This document shows positions 42,138-50,329 of a DNA stretch of 64,000 bases, in pieces. Origin of the DNA: Neisseria sicca (GTDB lineage Bacteria > Pseudomonadota > Gammaproteobacteria > Burkholderiales > Neisseriaceae); the NCBI RefSeq assembly GCF_003044565.1, contig NZ_POXG01000001.1, positions 310,001-374,000 of the forward strand, read 5' to 3'. The notes below the pieces were generated by a model. It was given only the letters and a program-made list of their open reading frames with translations. It had not been told where the DNA came from and ran no database searches. The position numbers were made by a program, and so were the translations under genes. How positions within the stretch are numbered: position 1 is the stretch's first letter; the number at the start of each line of letters is the position of its first letter.

Positions 42138-42341
42138 ACAAAAAGCCCGCATCTTTAAGTCTGCACTTACTAAATACATCCATCGAGATTAGATGGTTTT
42201 ATGCGATTACAAACAACAACCATACTCCCAATATCGGAAGCAACAAATTGACAGGGGTCGTCTGAAAAGCAGAAATCGCGTACGTACAATCCGCTCGCAC
42301 TCTACATCAAAATTGTAAGTTTCATCGTTGCTACTGTGTAC

Positions 42342-42943
42342 TTATACCTCTATAAAACATTCAAAAAAATCAAAGTGATTTTTATCAAATGCAATTAATA
42401 ACTTGCCTTCAGGAATTTTTTTCCTGGTCATACCGCCTATACAAATCCCGAGATTCTTAAAAAGAATATATTTTTTTCCTTCGATAAATTCTGAATCGAT
42501 GGCTTTAAGGTCTTCGATTGAATTTTTAAATATATCAATATCTCCTAATATGGGATTAGAATCTTTTAAGCAATATCCATAAACCAATTGATCGTTTTCA
42601 TAAACTGAGACCTTTGCAATAACATAGGTTACTAAAATTTTATGCTCAATCTCATTTTCAAAATGCAAAACCTTTCTGATTTTTCCTACTTTTTGCTCAA
42701 TATTAGGAAGGTTTTAGTCAATTGAAATTTTTTGGCGCATTTTTATGCGTCAAATTTCGTTAACAGACTATTTTTGCAAAGGTCTCAAACTAACTCACAA
42801 GCATTCCTATATTCCACCTTATTATTCATAATATTATCTTCAACCATTCTTGCTGGTTTTCCATATTTTTCTTGTATTTCCTCAAGAGAAGTACCAAATA
42901 CGAAATCACCAATTGATTCATATGGTTTAATCAAGTAGGTCAT
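42342..42943 (-). pseudogene. Candidate immunity gene split by a MITE insertion (138 codons when rejoined)
   Basis: Read leftwards, ATG 42943 (GAAAGG before it) starts 52 codons (MTYLIKPYESIGDFVFGTSL ... NACELV) that run into a 180-bp inserted element and a stop. On its far side the frame resumes as YENDQLVYGYCLKDSNPILG and ends ...FFECFIEV at 42342. Removing the element and one copy of the AAACT target duplication restores a single 138-codon frame, joining CELV directly to YENDQ. The apparent 108-aa frame starting at TTG 42668 is therefore partly element sequence. The intact protein would be a small soluble acidic protein. It sits 34 bases downstream of a toxin-tail relic, so an immunity role is likely but unproven. 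Confidence 0.8.
42607..42786. mobile_element. 180-bp MITE-like element with GAGACCTTTGCAA ends
   Basis: The perfect 13-bp terminal inverted repeats GAGACCTTTGCAA (42607-42619) and TTGCAAAGGTCTC (42774-42786) enclose 154 bp without a transposase. A 5-bp direct repeat AAACT flanks it (42602-42606 and 42787-42791). An internal stem TTTGGCGCAT / ATGCGTCAAA is present. From memory the ends resemble those of IS1106-like (IS5-family) elements in Neisseria, so it could be mobilised in trans by such a transposase. It is clearly distinct from the Correia elements. Confidence 0.85.
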
Positions 42944-42977
42944 ATTAACCCTTTCCAATATATTTACATTAATAAAA

Positions 42978-43190
42978 TTAGGAACACTTACCAATAACTC
43001 TGCACAATCTTGCTACCTGTTTCCCAGAAATTAATCCCTGCCGTTTAGCTCCGAAATCATCCTTCCTAGATGATTTGATATCCGCCTTTGATTCTAACTC
43101 AGTTGATTTCTTTTTGAAGCAGTCTTGCTGGTAACTTCTTGAACAACTCCCACCATTTTTACCAGTTCCTTCAACAGCAACCGTGCGCCA
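42978..43190 (-). pseudogene. Toxin-tail relic upstream of the split gene
   Basis: After a stop, one minus-strand frame reads WRTVAVEGTGKNGG, then SCSRSYQQDCFKKKSTE and onwards to LISGKQVARLCRVIGKCS and TAA. It has no start codon. The Cys-containing basic end followed at once by a small AT-rich gene is the usual layout of a polymorphic toxin C-terminus with its immunity gene. A competing open frame (43094-43318, with DDLYQIASPDDGARLLLKELV) overlaps, so a frameshift may join the two. Toxin family unknown. Confidence 0.4.
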
Positions 43191-43213
43191 TCATCGGGAG
43201 AAGCGATTTGGTA

Positions 43214-43246
43214 GAGGTCGTCTGAAAATCGGTTTTCAGACGGCCC
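43214..43246. repeat. Mixed-dialect DUS hairpin
   Basis: One arm is the local AGGTCGTCTGAA and the other TTCAGACGGC, the GCCGTCTGAA core of the meningococcal and related dialects. The stem keeps a G-T mismatch at that position. It lies directly upstream of the toxin-tail relic. Confidence 0.7.
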
Positions 43247-43354
43247 CAAATTCGGATTGTAAGTGCAACTTTCCATAAAAGGAAAAGACCAGTATGCGGC
43301 TGAAGCCCAACCAAACATTAAGACCTTTAATAAGATTATTATAGGATACCAATC

Positions 43355-43630
43355 ATGATAAATACTGATTATTTTTGGTTTAGAGAATGCCCTATATGCG
43401 ATAGACAGGGTAGATTAATTATAAAAAAGATAATTAACTCTAATAAGTTATTTTTCTGCTGCGATGAATGCATGAGTTGCTGGGAAAATGAGGCTGATTT
43501 GACTCAACAAAGAAAAAAATTTATGGAATATTCTATCAAGTCAAAGATAGTGAACGCTTCAGAAGAAGATATTAGTAATTTTCATTGGGAAAAATATAAA
43601 TTACATAAATGTTCTGATACATTCATATGA
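43355..43630 (+). CDS. Small zinc-ribbon-like protein, 91 aa
   Basis: An AT-rich 91-residue soluble protein. Two cysteine pairs, CPIC near residue 12 and CCDEC near residue 35, are spaced like a zinc ribbon, followed by MSCWENEADLTQ and an acidic-aromatic C-terminus. I cannot name the family; small proteins of this layout are common as orphan or immunity-like genes in toxin islands. Its stop TGA overlaps an ATG (43627) that opens a further 29-codon frame ending at 43716. Confidence 0.6.
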   Translation: MINTDYFWFRECPICDRQGRLIIKKIINSNKLFFCCDECMSCWENEADLTQQRKKFMEYSIKSKIVNASEEDISNFHWEKYKLHKCSDTFI

Positions 43631-43720
43631 TTTTAGTACATACAAGAAATTTGCCTTTACACTACGGCTTGAGCTTCATTCCGTACATCTCGTTCCCGTC
43701 TACAGAACCAGCATAAACTT

Positions 43721-44215
43721 ATGGAAAATCAAAATATTTTAGGCATAAAAAACAAGTCAGAATTAATAGAAAAAATTGAATTCATGACATCTTTAGGTAT
43801 TTATCAAGCTGAATCAATAGCAACTACACTTATGGACTACTATGTTTTTGGAAATAATCAGATTAGTTCTATTTCAAAACAAGACATTTTTAATTTTTGC
43901 ATAATAATTTACTGCACACAGATTAAAAAAGGTGGAATTAATAGCAAATATTACCTAGCTGAACAGCTATTAAAAAGACAAAATATTTATTTAAAATTGG
44001 ATAAGCATCTAGGAGAGTTTTTAATGAACATTGCTGCTTATGAAAATTCATCAAAAGCCTGTGGATACTTTAGTGATAAGTTTTACAAATTAAATCGTAA
44101 AGATTTAAGTAATTTTTGGGCAAGAAAAAGTACCATTGGATGCTTTGATAAAACTGGAATATCTCTAAATTTATTCTTTAACAAACAAAAAAGAGAAATA
44201 GTATTGAAATTATAA
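43721..44215 (+). CDS. Hypothetical protein, 164 aa, AT-rich
   Basis: Not recognised. A soluble helical protein rich in Ile, Asn, Lys and Tyr, with no signal peptide and no motif. The C-terminal half (AYENSSKACGYFSDKFYKLNRKDLSNFWARKSTIGCF) has two cysteines and looks like part of a helical repeat (a Sel1-like pattern is conceivable: AxxxxxxAxxYFxxxxxK). The start has no clear ribosome site. Composition matches the other small genes of this accessory patch. A DUS terminator follows. Confidence 0.55.
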   Translation: MENQNILGIKNKSELIEKIEFMTSLGIYQAESIATTLMDYYVFGNNQISSISKQDIFNFCIIIYCTQIKKGGINSKYYLAEQLLKRQNIYLKLDKHLGEFLMNIAAYENSSKACGYFSDKFYKLNRKDLSNFWARKSTIGCFDKTGISLNLFFNKQKREIVLKL

Positions 44216-44256
44216 TCAAGAACAAGTATAGATTGAGTCCAAATCCAATAAAGCCC

Positions 44257-44292
44257 AAAGGTCGTCTGAAATACATTTTCAGACGACCTTTT
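44257..44292. terminator. DUS hairpin terminator after the type I secretion operon
   Basis: Compact facing uptake sequences with AAA and TTTT outside, 30 bases past the hlyD-type gene stop on the minus strand. Confidence 0.82.
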
Positions 44293-44321
44293 GACTGCTG
44301 AATAAGTTTTATTTGATGAAA

Positions 44322-45548
44322 TTAACGCTCGCTCAATGCCTGTTTCATACGGGTAATTGGTTTGATCAGGTATTGGAAAATGGTTTTTTCACCGGTTTTA
44401 ATATCCACCGTAGCAACCATACCGGGGATGATCGGCATGTCTTTACCGTTTTTGTCTTTCAGAGTGTTGTTCTCAGTTTGGACGATGACTCGGTAGTAAA
44501 CTTGGTTGGGGTCGAGTTTTAAGTCATTGGCGCGGCTTTGCATGGAGTTGCTGACGGTATCGGCGCCGACAAGGGTAACTTTGCCGTCTAGACCGCCATA
44601 GATGGAATAGTCATATGCGCTGACTTTGACCAAAGCGGGCTGTCCTGCGCGGATAAAGGCGATGTCTTGCGGACGGATATAGGCTTCGACGAGAAGTTTG
44701 TCGTCAACGGGGACGATTTGCATGATTTCTTCGCCCGGGTTGACTACGCCGCCGATGGTATTGATTTTGATGTTTTTGACGATGCCGCGCATGGGAGAGC
44801 GGATTTGGGAGCGGTCAACCGGGTCGGCGCGCATTGCCATGTTTTCTTTGGATTGCGCCAGCTCGGACTCGGATTGTACGAGTTCGTTGTTGGCATCTGT
44901 CCTGTAACGGTTGCGGCGTTCAGCAATTTGCAGGGTCAGATCGCTGGATTCGCGGCGCATTTTGAGGAGTTCGACTTCGGACATAACGCCTTGTGCCACC
45001 ATAGGTGCAGTAATGGCGATTTCGCGATCAAGTGCTGCTTTGCTTTGTACCAGACTTTGTACGGCATCGGTCATGGCTTGGCGGCGGGCATTATATGCGG
45101 CAGTTTCGCGGCGACGAAGTTCAGGGCTGACGTTTTTAGGGAAAGTGAGTTTGCCGCCGTAGGCTTCGGCTTTCAGGCGGGCGATGGTGGCTTCGAGGTT
45201 TTGGACTTTGGCTTCGCTCTCACGTAAAACGGCAAGGCTGCGGGTGTCGTCGAGCTTCAGCAGAATTTGGTCTTTTTCAACCAAATCGCCTTCTTTAACC
45301 ATCATTTGGGTAATCACGCCGGGATCCAAACTTTGGATGACTTGTTCGCGGCTACTGGGGATGACGTTGCCGTTACCGCGGGTTACTTCTTCGACGGTAC
45401 TGTTGTATGCCCAGACGACAAAGACGACGAGCAATAGGAAAAACAGGATGATAACCCAAAATTGGCCGCTGTGTTTTTCTTTTTGTAAGGCTGCATTCAA
45501 ATCGTTGATGAGATGCAGGTCTTTGGATTTAACGTTGTTTTCGCTCAT
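44322..45548 (-). CDS. Type I secretion periplasmic adaptor (HlyD/LapC-like)
   Basis: A 408-residue membrane fusion protein: a short cytosolic N-terminus, one transmembrane helix (FWVIILFFLLLVVFVVWAY), a lipoyl half-motif (GNVIPSSREQVIQSLDPGVITQMMVKEGDLVEKDQILLKLDDTR), a long coiled coil (about 95-230), the second lipoyl half (IRSPMRGIVKNIKINTIGGVVNPGEEIMQIVP) and the beta-barrel end. It links the ABC transporter to the outer-membrane TolC protein. ATG 45548 is chosen over an upstream start at 45584 because MSENNVKSKDLHLINDL suits the family. It is the last gene of a leftward unit. Confidence 0.92.
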   Translation of the reverse strand: MSENNVKSKDLHLINDLNAALQKEKHSGQFWVIILFFLLLVVFVVWAYNSTVEEVTRGNGNVIPSSREQVIQSLDPGVITQMMVKEGDLVEKDQILLKLDDTRSLAVLRESEAKVQNLEATIARLKAEAYGGKLTFPKNVSPELRRRETAAYNARRQAMTDAVQSLVQSKAALDREIAITAPMVAQGVMSEVELLKMRRESSDLTLQIAERRNRYRTDANNELVQSESELAQSKENMAMRADPVDRSQIRSPMRGIVKNIKINTIGGVVNPGEEIMQIVPVDDKLLVEAYIRPQDIAFIRAGQPALVKVSAYDYSIYGGLDGKVTLVGADTVSNSMQSRANDLKLDPNQVYYRVIVQTENNTLKDKNGKDMPIIPGMVATVDIKTGEKTIFQYLIKPITRMKQALSER

Positions 45549-45582
45549 AATGATGAATCTTCGGTATCTGTTTGTTGTTTTC

Positions 45583-45629
45583 AAAGAGGTCGTCTGAAAC
45601 GCTTTCTACGTGTTTTCAGACGACCTTTT
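45583..45629. terminator. DUS hairpin inside the secretion operon
   Basis: Facing uptake sequences with a 20-base loop lie between the ABC transporter stop and the adaptor start. In the leftward direction it sits mid-operon, so it may lower adaptor expression relative to the transporter or separate two units. Confidence 0.65.
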
Positions 45630-45638
45630 CCCTTTTCG

Positions 45639-47822
45639 TCATGCTTGCGCCGCTTCGCCGGGACGTTGGTTTTCTTGCGCTTGTTGTGCTGCTTTGACTT
45701 TGTTTTGCTCGTTTTGCATCAGTTTTTGCAACACTAAATCGCGCGGACCGTCCATAACGACTTTGCCGTTTTCCATCACGATAATGCGGTTAACGATTTG
45801 CAGCACTTGCGGACGGTGGGTGACCAAAAGCATTGTGCGGTTGCGTCCCCATTGGGCGATAGCGTTCAATGCCATGCGTTCCGTACCTTGGTCGAGACTG
45901 GTTGTCGGTTCATCCAAAAGGACGACTTTGGGGTCGCGCAGCGTCATTCGTGCGAGGGCGATGATTTGTTTTTGACCGCCGGACAGACCCAAGCCGTCTT
46001 CACCCAAAGGCATATCCAAGCCTCTCGGGTGGTTGCGGATGATTTGGTCCAGACCGAAGCGTTTGAGTGCGGTCAGCAGGTCTTGGTCGGTCGAATAACT
46101 GTCGGAACGTGCCAAGTCCATGTTTTCGCGCAATGTGCCCAAGAAGAGGCGTGGAGATTGGCTGAACAGGAGAACTTGGTTACGCAGGAAATTCGGATCG
46201 AGTTGACGCATATCCACGCCGTCGAGGGTTACGTTACCTTTTTCGGTATCGTACAGACCGCTTGCCAGCTTCAGCATGGTACTTTTACCGCTACCGATGC
46301 GTCCGAGAATACCGACTTTTTCACCGGGTCGGATGTTGATGCGCAACTCGTCAACCGCGTTATTGCTTTCGTTTTTGTATTTGAACGTTACGTTTTCAAA
46401 GGCGATATTGCCTTGAACGTTATCCAAAGTGATGTATTTGCGCTCCGGGCTGCGTTCAATCGGACGGGAAACAATGTCGTTCACGCCTCTTAACGCCAAC
46501 TTAGCCTGTTGGAAGCGGGTGGCAAGGCCGGCAACTTGAGCCAACGGCGCCAATGCTCGACCGGACAGGATGACTGAGGCAATCAGCGCACCCATAGTGA
46601 TTCGTTCTGCGTGGTTATCAGCATGAATCAGATAGGTACCGACCACGACTAAAAAGACGGTATTGAGTTGCTGCATGGCAACGGCGAAGTTGACCATGAA
46701 GTTGCTGGTATCTTTCACTTTGATGGACGAGGCGGAGGTTTTAGCGGTAAATTCGTCCCAGCGTTGTTGTGCCCATGAAGTCGCGTTGTTGGTTTTCAGG
46801 GTTTCGATACCTTCGATGGCTTCTACGGCAAGACCTGAACGTTGCGAACTTTCTTTCATAGATTCGTTAATATGGCGCGACAAGGGGCGTTGGACGATGA
46901 AGCCGACAATAACGACAATCGGAATGATGGCCAAAGGAACCAAAGCCAATTTGCCGCCGACTATCGAAATAACAAAGATAAACAGCAATAGGAACGGCAA
47001 GTCCACCAAAGTCAACAGGCTCGCGCTGGTCATGAATTCGCGTACGGATTCAAATTCGCGCAGGTTGTTGGCGTATGAGCCGGACGAAGCAGGACGGTCG
47101 GCGAGGCGCAATGCCATCACGCGGCGGAACAAGGCGGAGCTGATAATCAGGTCGGCTTTTTTACCAGCGATGTCGGTCAAATGACCGCGTATCATCTTGG
47201 CGGCAAATTCGAACAAAATGGCGAGGACAACACCGATACTCAAAACCCACAGGGTTTCATAGGCTTGGTTGGGAATGACGCGGTCGTACACGTTCATGAC
47301 ATACAACGAGCTGACCAAAGCGAGGAAGTTGATGATGACGGTCGCCAAAATTACTTGATAGTAATAGCTGCGGAAACGCCAAATGACTTTCCAAAACCAT
47401 GCTTTGGGAAGGTGATATTCGGGCAGTTCGGAACGGGTGTCCGCCGCCATTTTAGGCTTGATAAACCAACAGTAACCCAGATACAGACCGGAAAGCTGGT
47501 CATGATCAAGCTGCTGCTCCAAGCCATCTACCTGACGGATATGATATTTTCTGTTTCGACCCGAGCCTTCGATATTGGTAATGACGGCAGCCTCTTCGTT
47601 GTGAAGAATGATCATCACAGGAACGGCAAGCGAAGGAATGTCTTCCAGATTGCGCTTGGACAATGTGTTTTCAAAGCCATGGCTGCGCAAGACTTCGACG
47701 AGGGAATGATAGTTGACATTGAGTTTTTTATCCCGCACCACCTCTGCCGTCAGCGCGGCTTCTGATACAGGCGCCCCTAAGAGACGGGTAACCAACACAA
47801 TATGTTCAATGATTGCTTTCAT
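45639..47822 (-). CDS. Type I secretion ABC transporter (LapB-like)
   Basis: A 727-residue fused permease-ATPase. The first 130 residues are a C39-peptidase-like domain without the catalytic Cys (residues 10-20 read VTRLLGAPVSE), as in RTX-type exporters. Six membrane helices follow (about 155-430), then the ATPase with Walker A GRIGSGKST, signature LSGGQKQIIALARM, Walker B VVLLDEPTTSLD and switch VTHRP. It resembles LapB/HlyB exporters of large adhesins or RTX proteins. The downstream adaptor and upstream TolC complete the machine. No RTX protein, protease LapG or LapD is in the window. Confidence 0.93.
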   Translation of the reverse strand: MKAIIEHIVLVTRLLGAPVSEAALTAEVVRDKKLNVNYHSLVEVLRSHGFENTLSKRNLEDIPSLAVPVMIILHNEEAAVITNIEGSGRNRKYHIRQVDGLEQQLDHDQLSGLYLGYCWFIKPKMAADTRSELPEYHLPKAWFWKVIWRFRSYYYQVILATVIINFLALVSSLYVMNVYDRVIPNQAYETLWVLSIGVVLAILFEFAAKMIRGHLTDIAGKKADLIISSALFRRVMALRLADRPASSGSYANNLREFESVREFMTSASLLTLVDLPFLLLFIFVISIVGGKLALVPLAIIPIVVIVGFIVQRPLSRHINESMKESSQRSGLAVEAIEGIETLKTNNATSWAQQRWDEFTAKTSASSIKVKDTSNFMVNFAVAMQQLNTVFLVVVGTYLIHADNHAERITMGALIASVILSGRALAPLAQVAGLATRFQQAKLALRGVNDIVSRPIERSPERKYITLDNVQGNIAFENVTFKYKNESNNAVDELRINIRPGEKVGILGRIGSGKSTMLKLASGLYDTEKGNVTLDGVDMRQLDPNFLRNQVLLFSQSPRLFLGTLRENMDLARSDSYSTDQDLLTALKRFGLDQIIRNHPRGLDMPLGEDGLGLSGGQKQIIALARMTLRDPKVVLLDEPTTSLDQGTERMALNAIAQWGRNRTMLLVTHRPQVLQIVNRIIVMENGKVVMDGPRDLVLQKLMQNEQNKVKAAQQAQENQRPGEAAQA

Positions 47823-47861
47823 GATAATTCGCGTAATGAGTAATGATGTTAAGATTTTATG

Positions 47862-49136
47862 TTATTGCTTCAAGCCTGCCCAATTTGCCACTTGCGCCTG
47901 CGCAGATAAATAATCCAACGCGGCATCGCGGAAATCGTTGCGCGCTGAAATGTTTTCCTGCTCGATGCTGGACAATTCGTTGTATGCGCCCAAAACGTCG
48001 GTCAACGTGCGGCGGGCGATTTTGAATTGCAGTTCGTAAGTTTTAACCACGTCTTTTTGAGCGGCAATATGTTGCGCGGCAATATCGGCACGGCGTTCGC
48101 TCTCGCGCATGTCGATTTCGGCAGTTTGGGTTTTCTCGGTAATGTCGCGCATAATCTGCTCGGATTTCGATTCGGCAGCAATCAATGCATCAGCATTTTT
48201 CTGCACATTATGGCGCGCGGCAACGTCCAAGACATTCCATGCCACATTCAGATAAAGCTGTCTGTTGTCGCGGTTCGCATTACCTTCCAAATTTACGGCG
48301 GGTAGACGTTCTGCCTTGGAAACGTCCAAATCTGCCTTCACGCTGTCGCGTTCTGCTACCTGCGCCCGATAGGAAGGATTGGTGTTGTTATCGACGGTTT
48401 TGAAACGGCGAACCAATGATTCCGCGCTGTCGTTGGCAAACGGATCTTCCAAATCTTCTGCCGTCAACTGCCGTCCGGTGTAGCGGGACAAGCGGCTCAA
48501 CGCCAATTCCATCGTGCGTTGTTGTTGCGCGATTGATGATTCGACCTGCAACTGGCGCGCACGCGCTTCGATAAGTTCGGAACGGCGACCGCTGTCGTAT
48601 TTCACAATAATATTCAAATCTTTCAGAAGATTATTGTGTCGAACCAAGCTCTGACGGTTAATGCGCAGGATTTCTTTTGCGCGTAATGCGGTCAAATAAA
48701 GTTTACCGATGTCGCTGCCCAAGCGTTCCTGATTTTCGAAATAACGATGATGGTAGTACTGCTCTCTGTTTTTATCGCGCCGTACCGCCGCATTGATGGC
48801 ACCCCATGAATAAACATTCACAGTTCCGCGTATGCCGACACCGTCACTCATATCGCTGCTGGAATATTTGTTTTTCTGCGCCAAAACTTTGGTACCGGTC
48901 AGCGTCAACACAGGATAATGCCGAGCACGGGTTGCCTTTGTTGTGCTTTTTGCCGAATCTTCGGTCGCTTTCGCTTCTTTCACAATCGGATCGGACACCA
49001 TGGCATCCCGCAAAATAGCCTGCAAAGGATACGCCTGCACCGTTGTCGCACACACCGCCGCACAAACGGCGGCAGCAAGCTTGCCAGCGCGAAGGATGGA
49101 AGCTTCGGGACGATTCAAAAATGTTTTTTTCTTCAT
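47862..49136 (-). CDS. TolC-family outer-membrane channel (LapE-like)
   Basis: A 424-residue outer-membrane efflux protein with a signal peptide ending TTVQA-YP, then the repeated helical hairpins of TolC: LQAILRDAMVSDPIVKEAKA, RHYPVLTLTG, and in the second half RAQVAERDSVKADLDVSKAERLPAVNLEGN and DFRDAALDYLSAQAQVANW. It should form a trimeric channel for the exporter 39 bases downstream. Two start codons (49163 and 49136) are possible; neither has a good ribosome site. It is the first gene of the three-gene secretion operon. Confidence 0.9.
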   Translation of the reverse strand: MKKKTFLNRPEASILRAGKLAAAVCAAVCATTVQAYPLQAILRDAMVSDPIVKEAKATEDSAKSTTKATRARHYPVLTLTGTKVLAQKNKYSSSDMSDGVGIRGTVNVYSWGAINAAVRRDKNREQYYHHRYFENQERLGSDIGKLYLTALRAKEILRINRQSLVRHNNLLKDLNIIVKYDSGRRSELIEARARQLQVESSIAQQQRTMELALSRLSRYTGRQLTAEDLEDPFANDSAESLVRRFKTVDNNTNPSYRAQVAERDSVKADLDVSKAERLPAVNLEGNANRDNRQLYLNVAWNVLDVAARHNVQKNADALIAAESKSEQIMRDITEKTQTAEIDMRESERRADIAAQHIAAQKDVVKTYELQFKIARRTLTDVLGAYNELSSIEQENISARNDFRDAALDYLSAQAQVANWAGLKQ

Positions 49137-49334
49137 ATTATTCACAGCAATACGGTTCGTCATTTATCTGATTGGCAGAGGCGTGGCCTTTTGCAAATCA
49201 ATTCTTTGAGCATATTATCATTAATCGGAATCTCTGTTTTCAGATTGCGACAAAAGGTAGTTATATGCTCCTGAAAGTAACATAGATGATATTCCTAATA
49301 TTGCTAAATCACGACACCGTATTAAAACGGACAA

Positions 49335-49356
49335 AAGGTCGTCTGAAAACGACCTC
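49335..49356. terminator. Short hairpin terminator after suhB
   Basis: AGGTCGT pairs with ACGACCT around CTGAAA, a hairpin built from a single uptake sequence and a partial inverse copy, at the suhB stop. Confidence 0.55.
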
Positions 49357-49360
49357 CTGT

Positions 49361-50146
49361 TTACAGATGTCCAGCAATAATTTGCAGCATCTGCGCCAGC
49401 ACTTTCGGATTGGCTGCCACAATATCGCCGCTTTCCAGCCAGCCTTCGTTACCAGACATATCGGTAACGATACCGCCCGCTTCCTGCACAATCAGCGCAC
49501 CTGCGGCAACATCCCAAGGTTTTAGGTTGAACTCGAAGAAACCATCCAAACGACCGGCCGCCACGGCACACAAATCCAACGAAGCCGCACCTTCTCTGCG
49601 ACCTCCGGCAGTTTTTGCTAAAAAGTCTTTCAAAATCACTAGATACTTGTCCATTATGCTTTGATCGACGACTGGGAAGCCTGTACCGATCAAGCAGCGG
49701 TTCAATTCGATGCGTGAAGAAACGCGGATGCGGCGGTCGTTGAGCAACGCACCTTTGCCGCGCGAAGCCATGTAAACATCGTTGCGTTCAGGTGCGTACA
49801 CCAAAGCTTCCTGCAACACACCTTTGTGCAGCAGCGCCATAGAAATCGCGTATTGGGGATGGCCGTGTAAGAAGTTGGTTGTGCCGTCGAGCGGATCGAT
49901 AATCCATTCATATTCCGCAGAGGCTTTGCCGTGAGAACCGCCTTCTTCGCAAGTGATTTTGTGATGCGGATAAGCTTCTTTGAGCGCTTCCACCAAAATC
50001 ATTTCAGAATTGCGGTCAACGTCGGAAACAAAATCATTGAATGCCTTGCTGTCAACTTTGACGGCATCCAGATTGCCGCTTGCGCGGATCATCATCTGCC
50101 CGGCTTTACGGGCGGCTTTGAAAGCGGTATTTAAAAACGGATTCAT
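49361..50146 (-). CDS. suhB: Inositol-1-monophosphatase SuhB
   Basis: A 261-residue Mg-dependent phosphatase. Metal and substrate motifs: CEEGG, IIDPLDGTTNFLHGHPQYAISMAL and, in the C-terminal part, LKPWDVAAGALIVQEAGG. In E. coli SuhB also serves in ribosomal RNA antitermination; the same may hold here, adjacent on the map to trmJ. Length is standard. It starts divergently from trmJ. Confidence 0.94.
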   Translation of the reverse strand: MNPFLNTAFKAARKAGQMMIRASGNLDAVKVDSKAFNDFVSDVDRNSEMILVEALKEAYPHHKITCEEGGSHGKASAEYEWIIDPLDGTTNFLHGHPQYAISMALLHKGVLQEALVYAPERNDVYMASRGKGALLNDRRIRVSSRIELNRCLIGTGFPVVDQSIMDKYLVILKDFLAKTAGGRREGAASLDLCAVAAGRLDGFFEFNLKPWDVAAGALIVQEAGGIVTDMSGNEGWLESGDIVAANPKVLAQMLQIIAGHL

Positions 50147-50233
50147 GGGTTTTCTTTCTAAATCAGGTAAAATACCGTCTGGCGCATCTGCACCGGACGC
50201 AACGTTTGTACGTTTCCGACGTTGTTAAAGAAC

Positions 50234-50279
50234 ATTTCAGACGACCTCTCAAGCCTCAAGGCGAAAGGTCGTCTGAAAA
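50234..50279. repeat. DUS inverted pair in the suhB-trmJ promoter gap
   Basis: TTTCAGACGACCT and AGGTCGTCTGAAA form a stem with an 18-base loop between the divergent suhB and trmJ. Because both genes point away from it, it is unlikely to be a terminator; it may lie in the trmJ leader. Confidence 0.55.
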
Positions 50280-50329
50280 CAAAAAGATGGCGCATTATAC
50301 CCGATTCCCGAACAAACCGAAAACAAAAC

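Noticed and set aside
42342..42668. Independent 108-aa gene starting at TTG 42668
   Set aside because: Its first 20 or so codons are inside the MITE and the remainder joins in frame with the 42785-42943 segment once the insertion is removed.
43094..43318. 74-aa protein on the minus strand
   Set aside because: The frame runs through a DUS hairpin and overlaps the better toxin-tail reading; no ribosome site or family signs.
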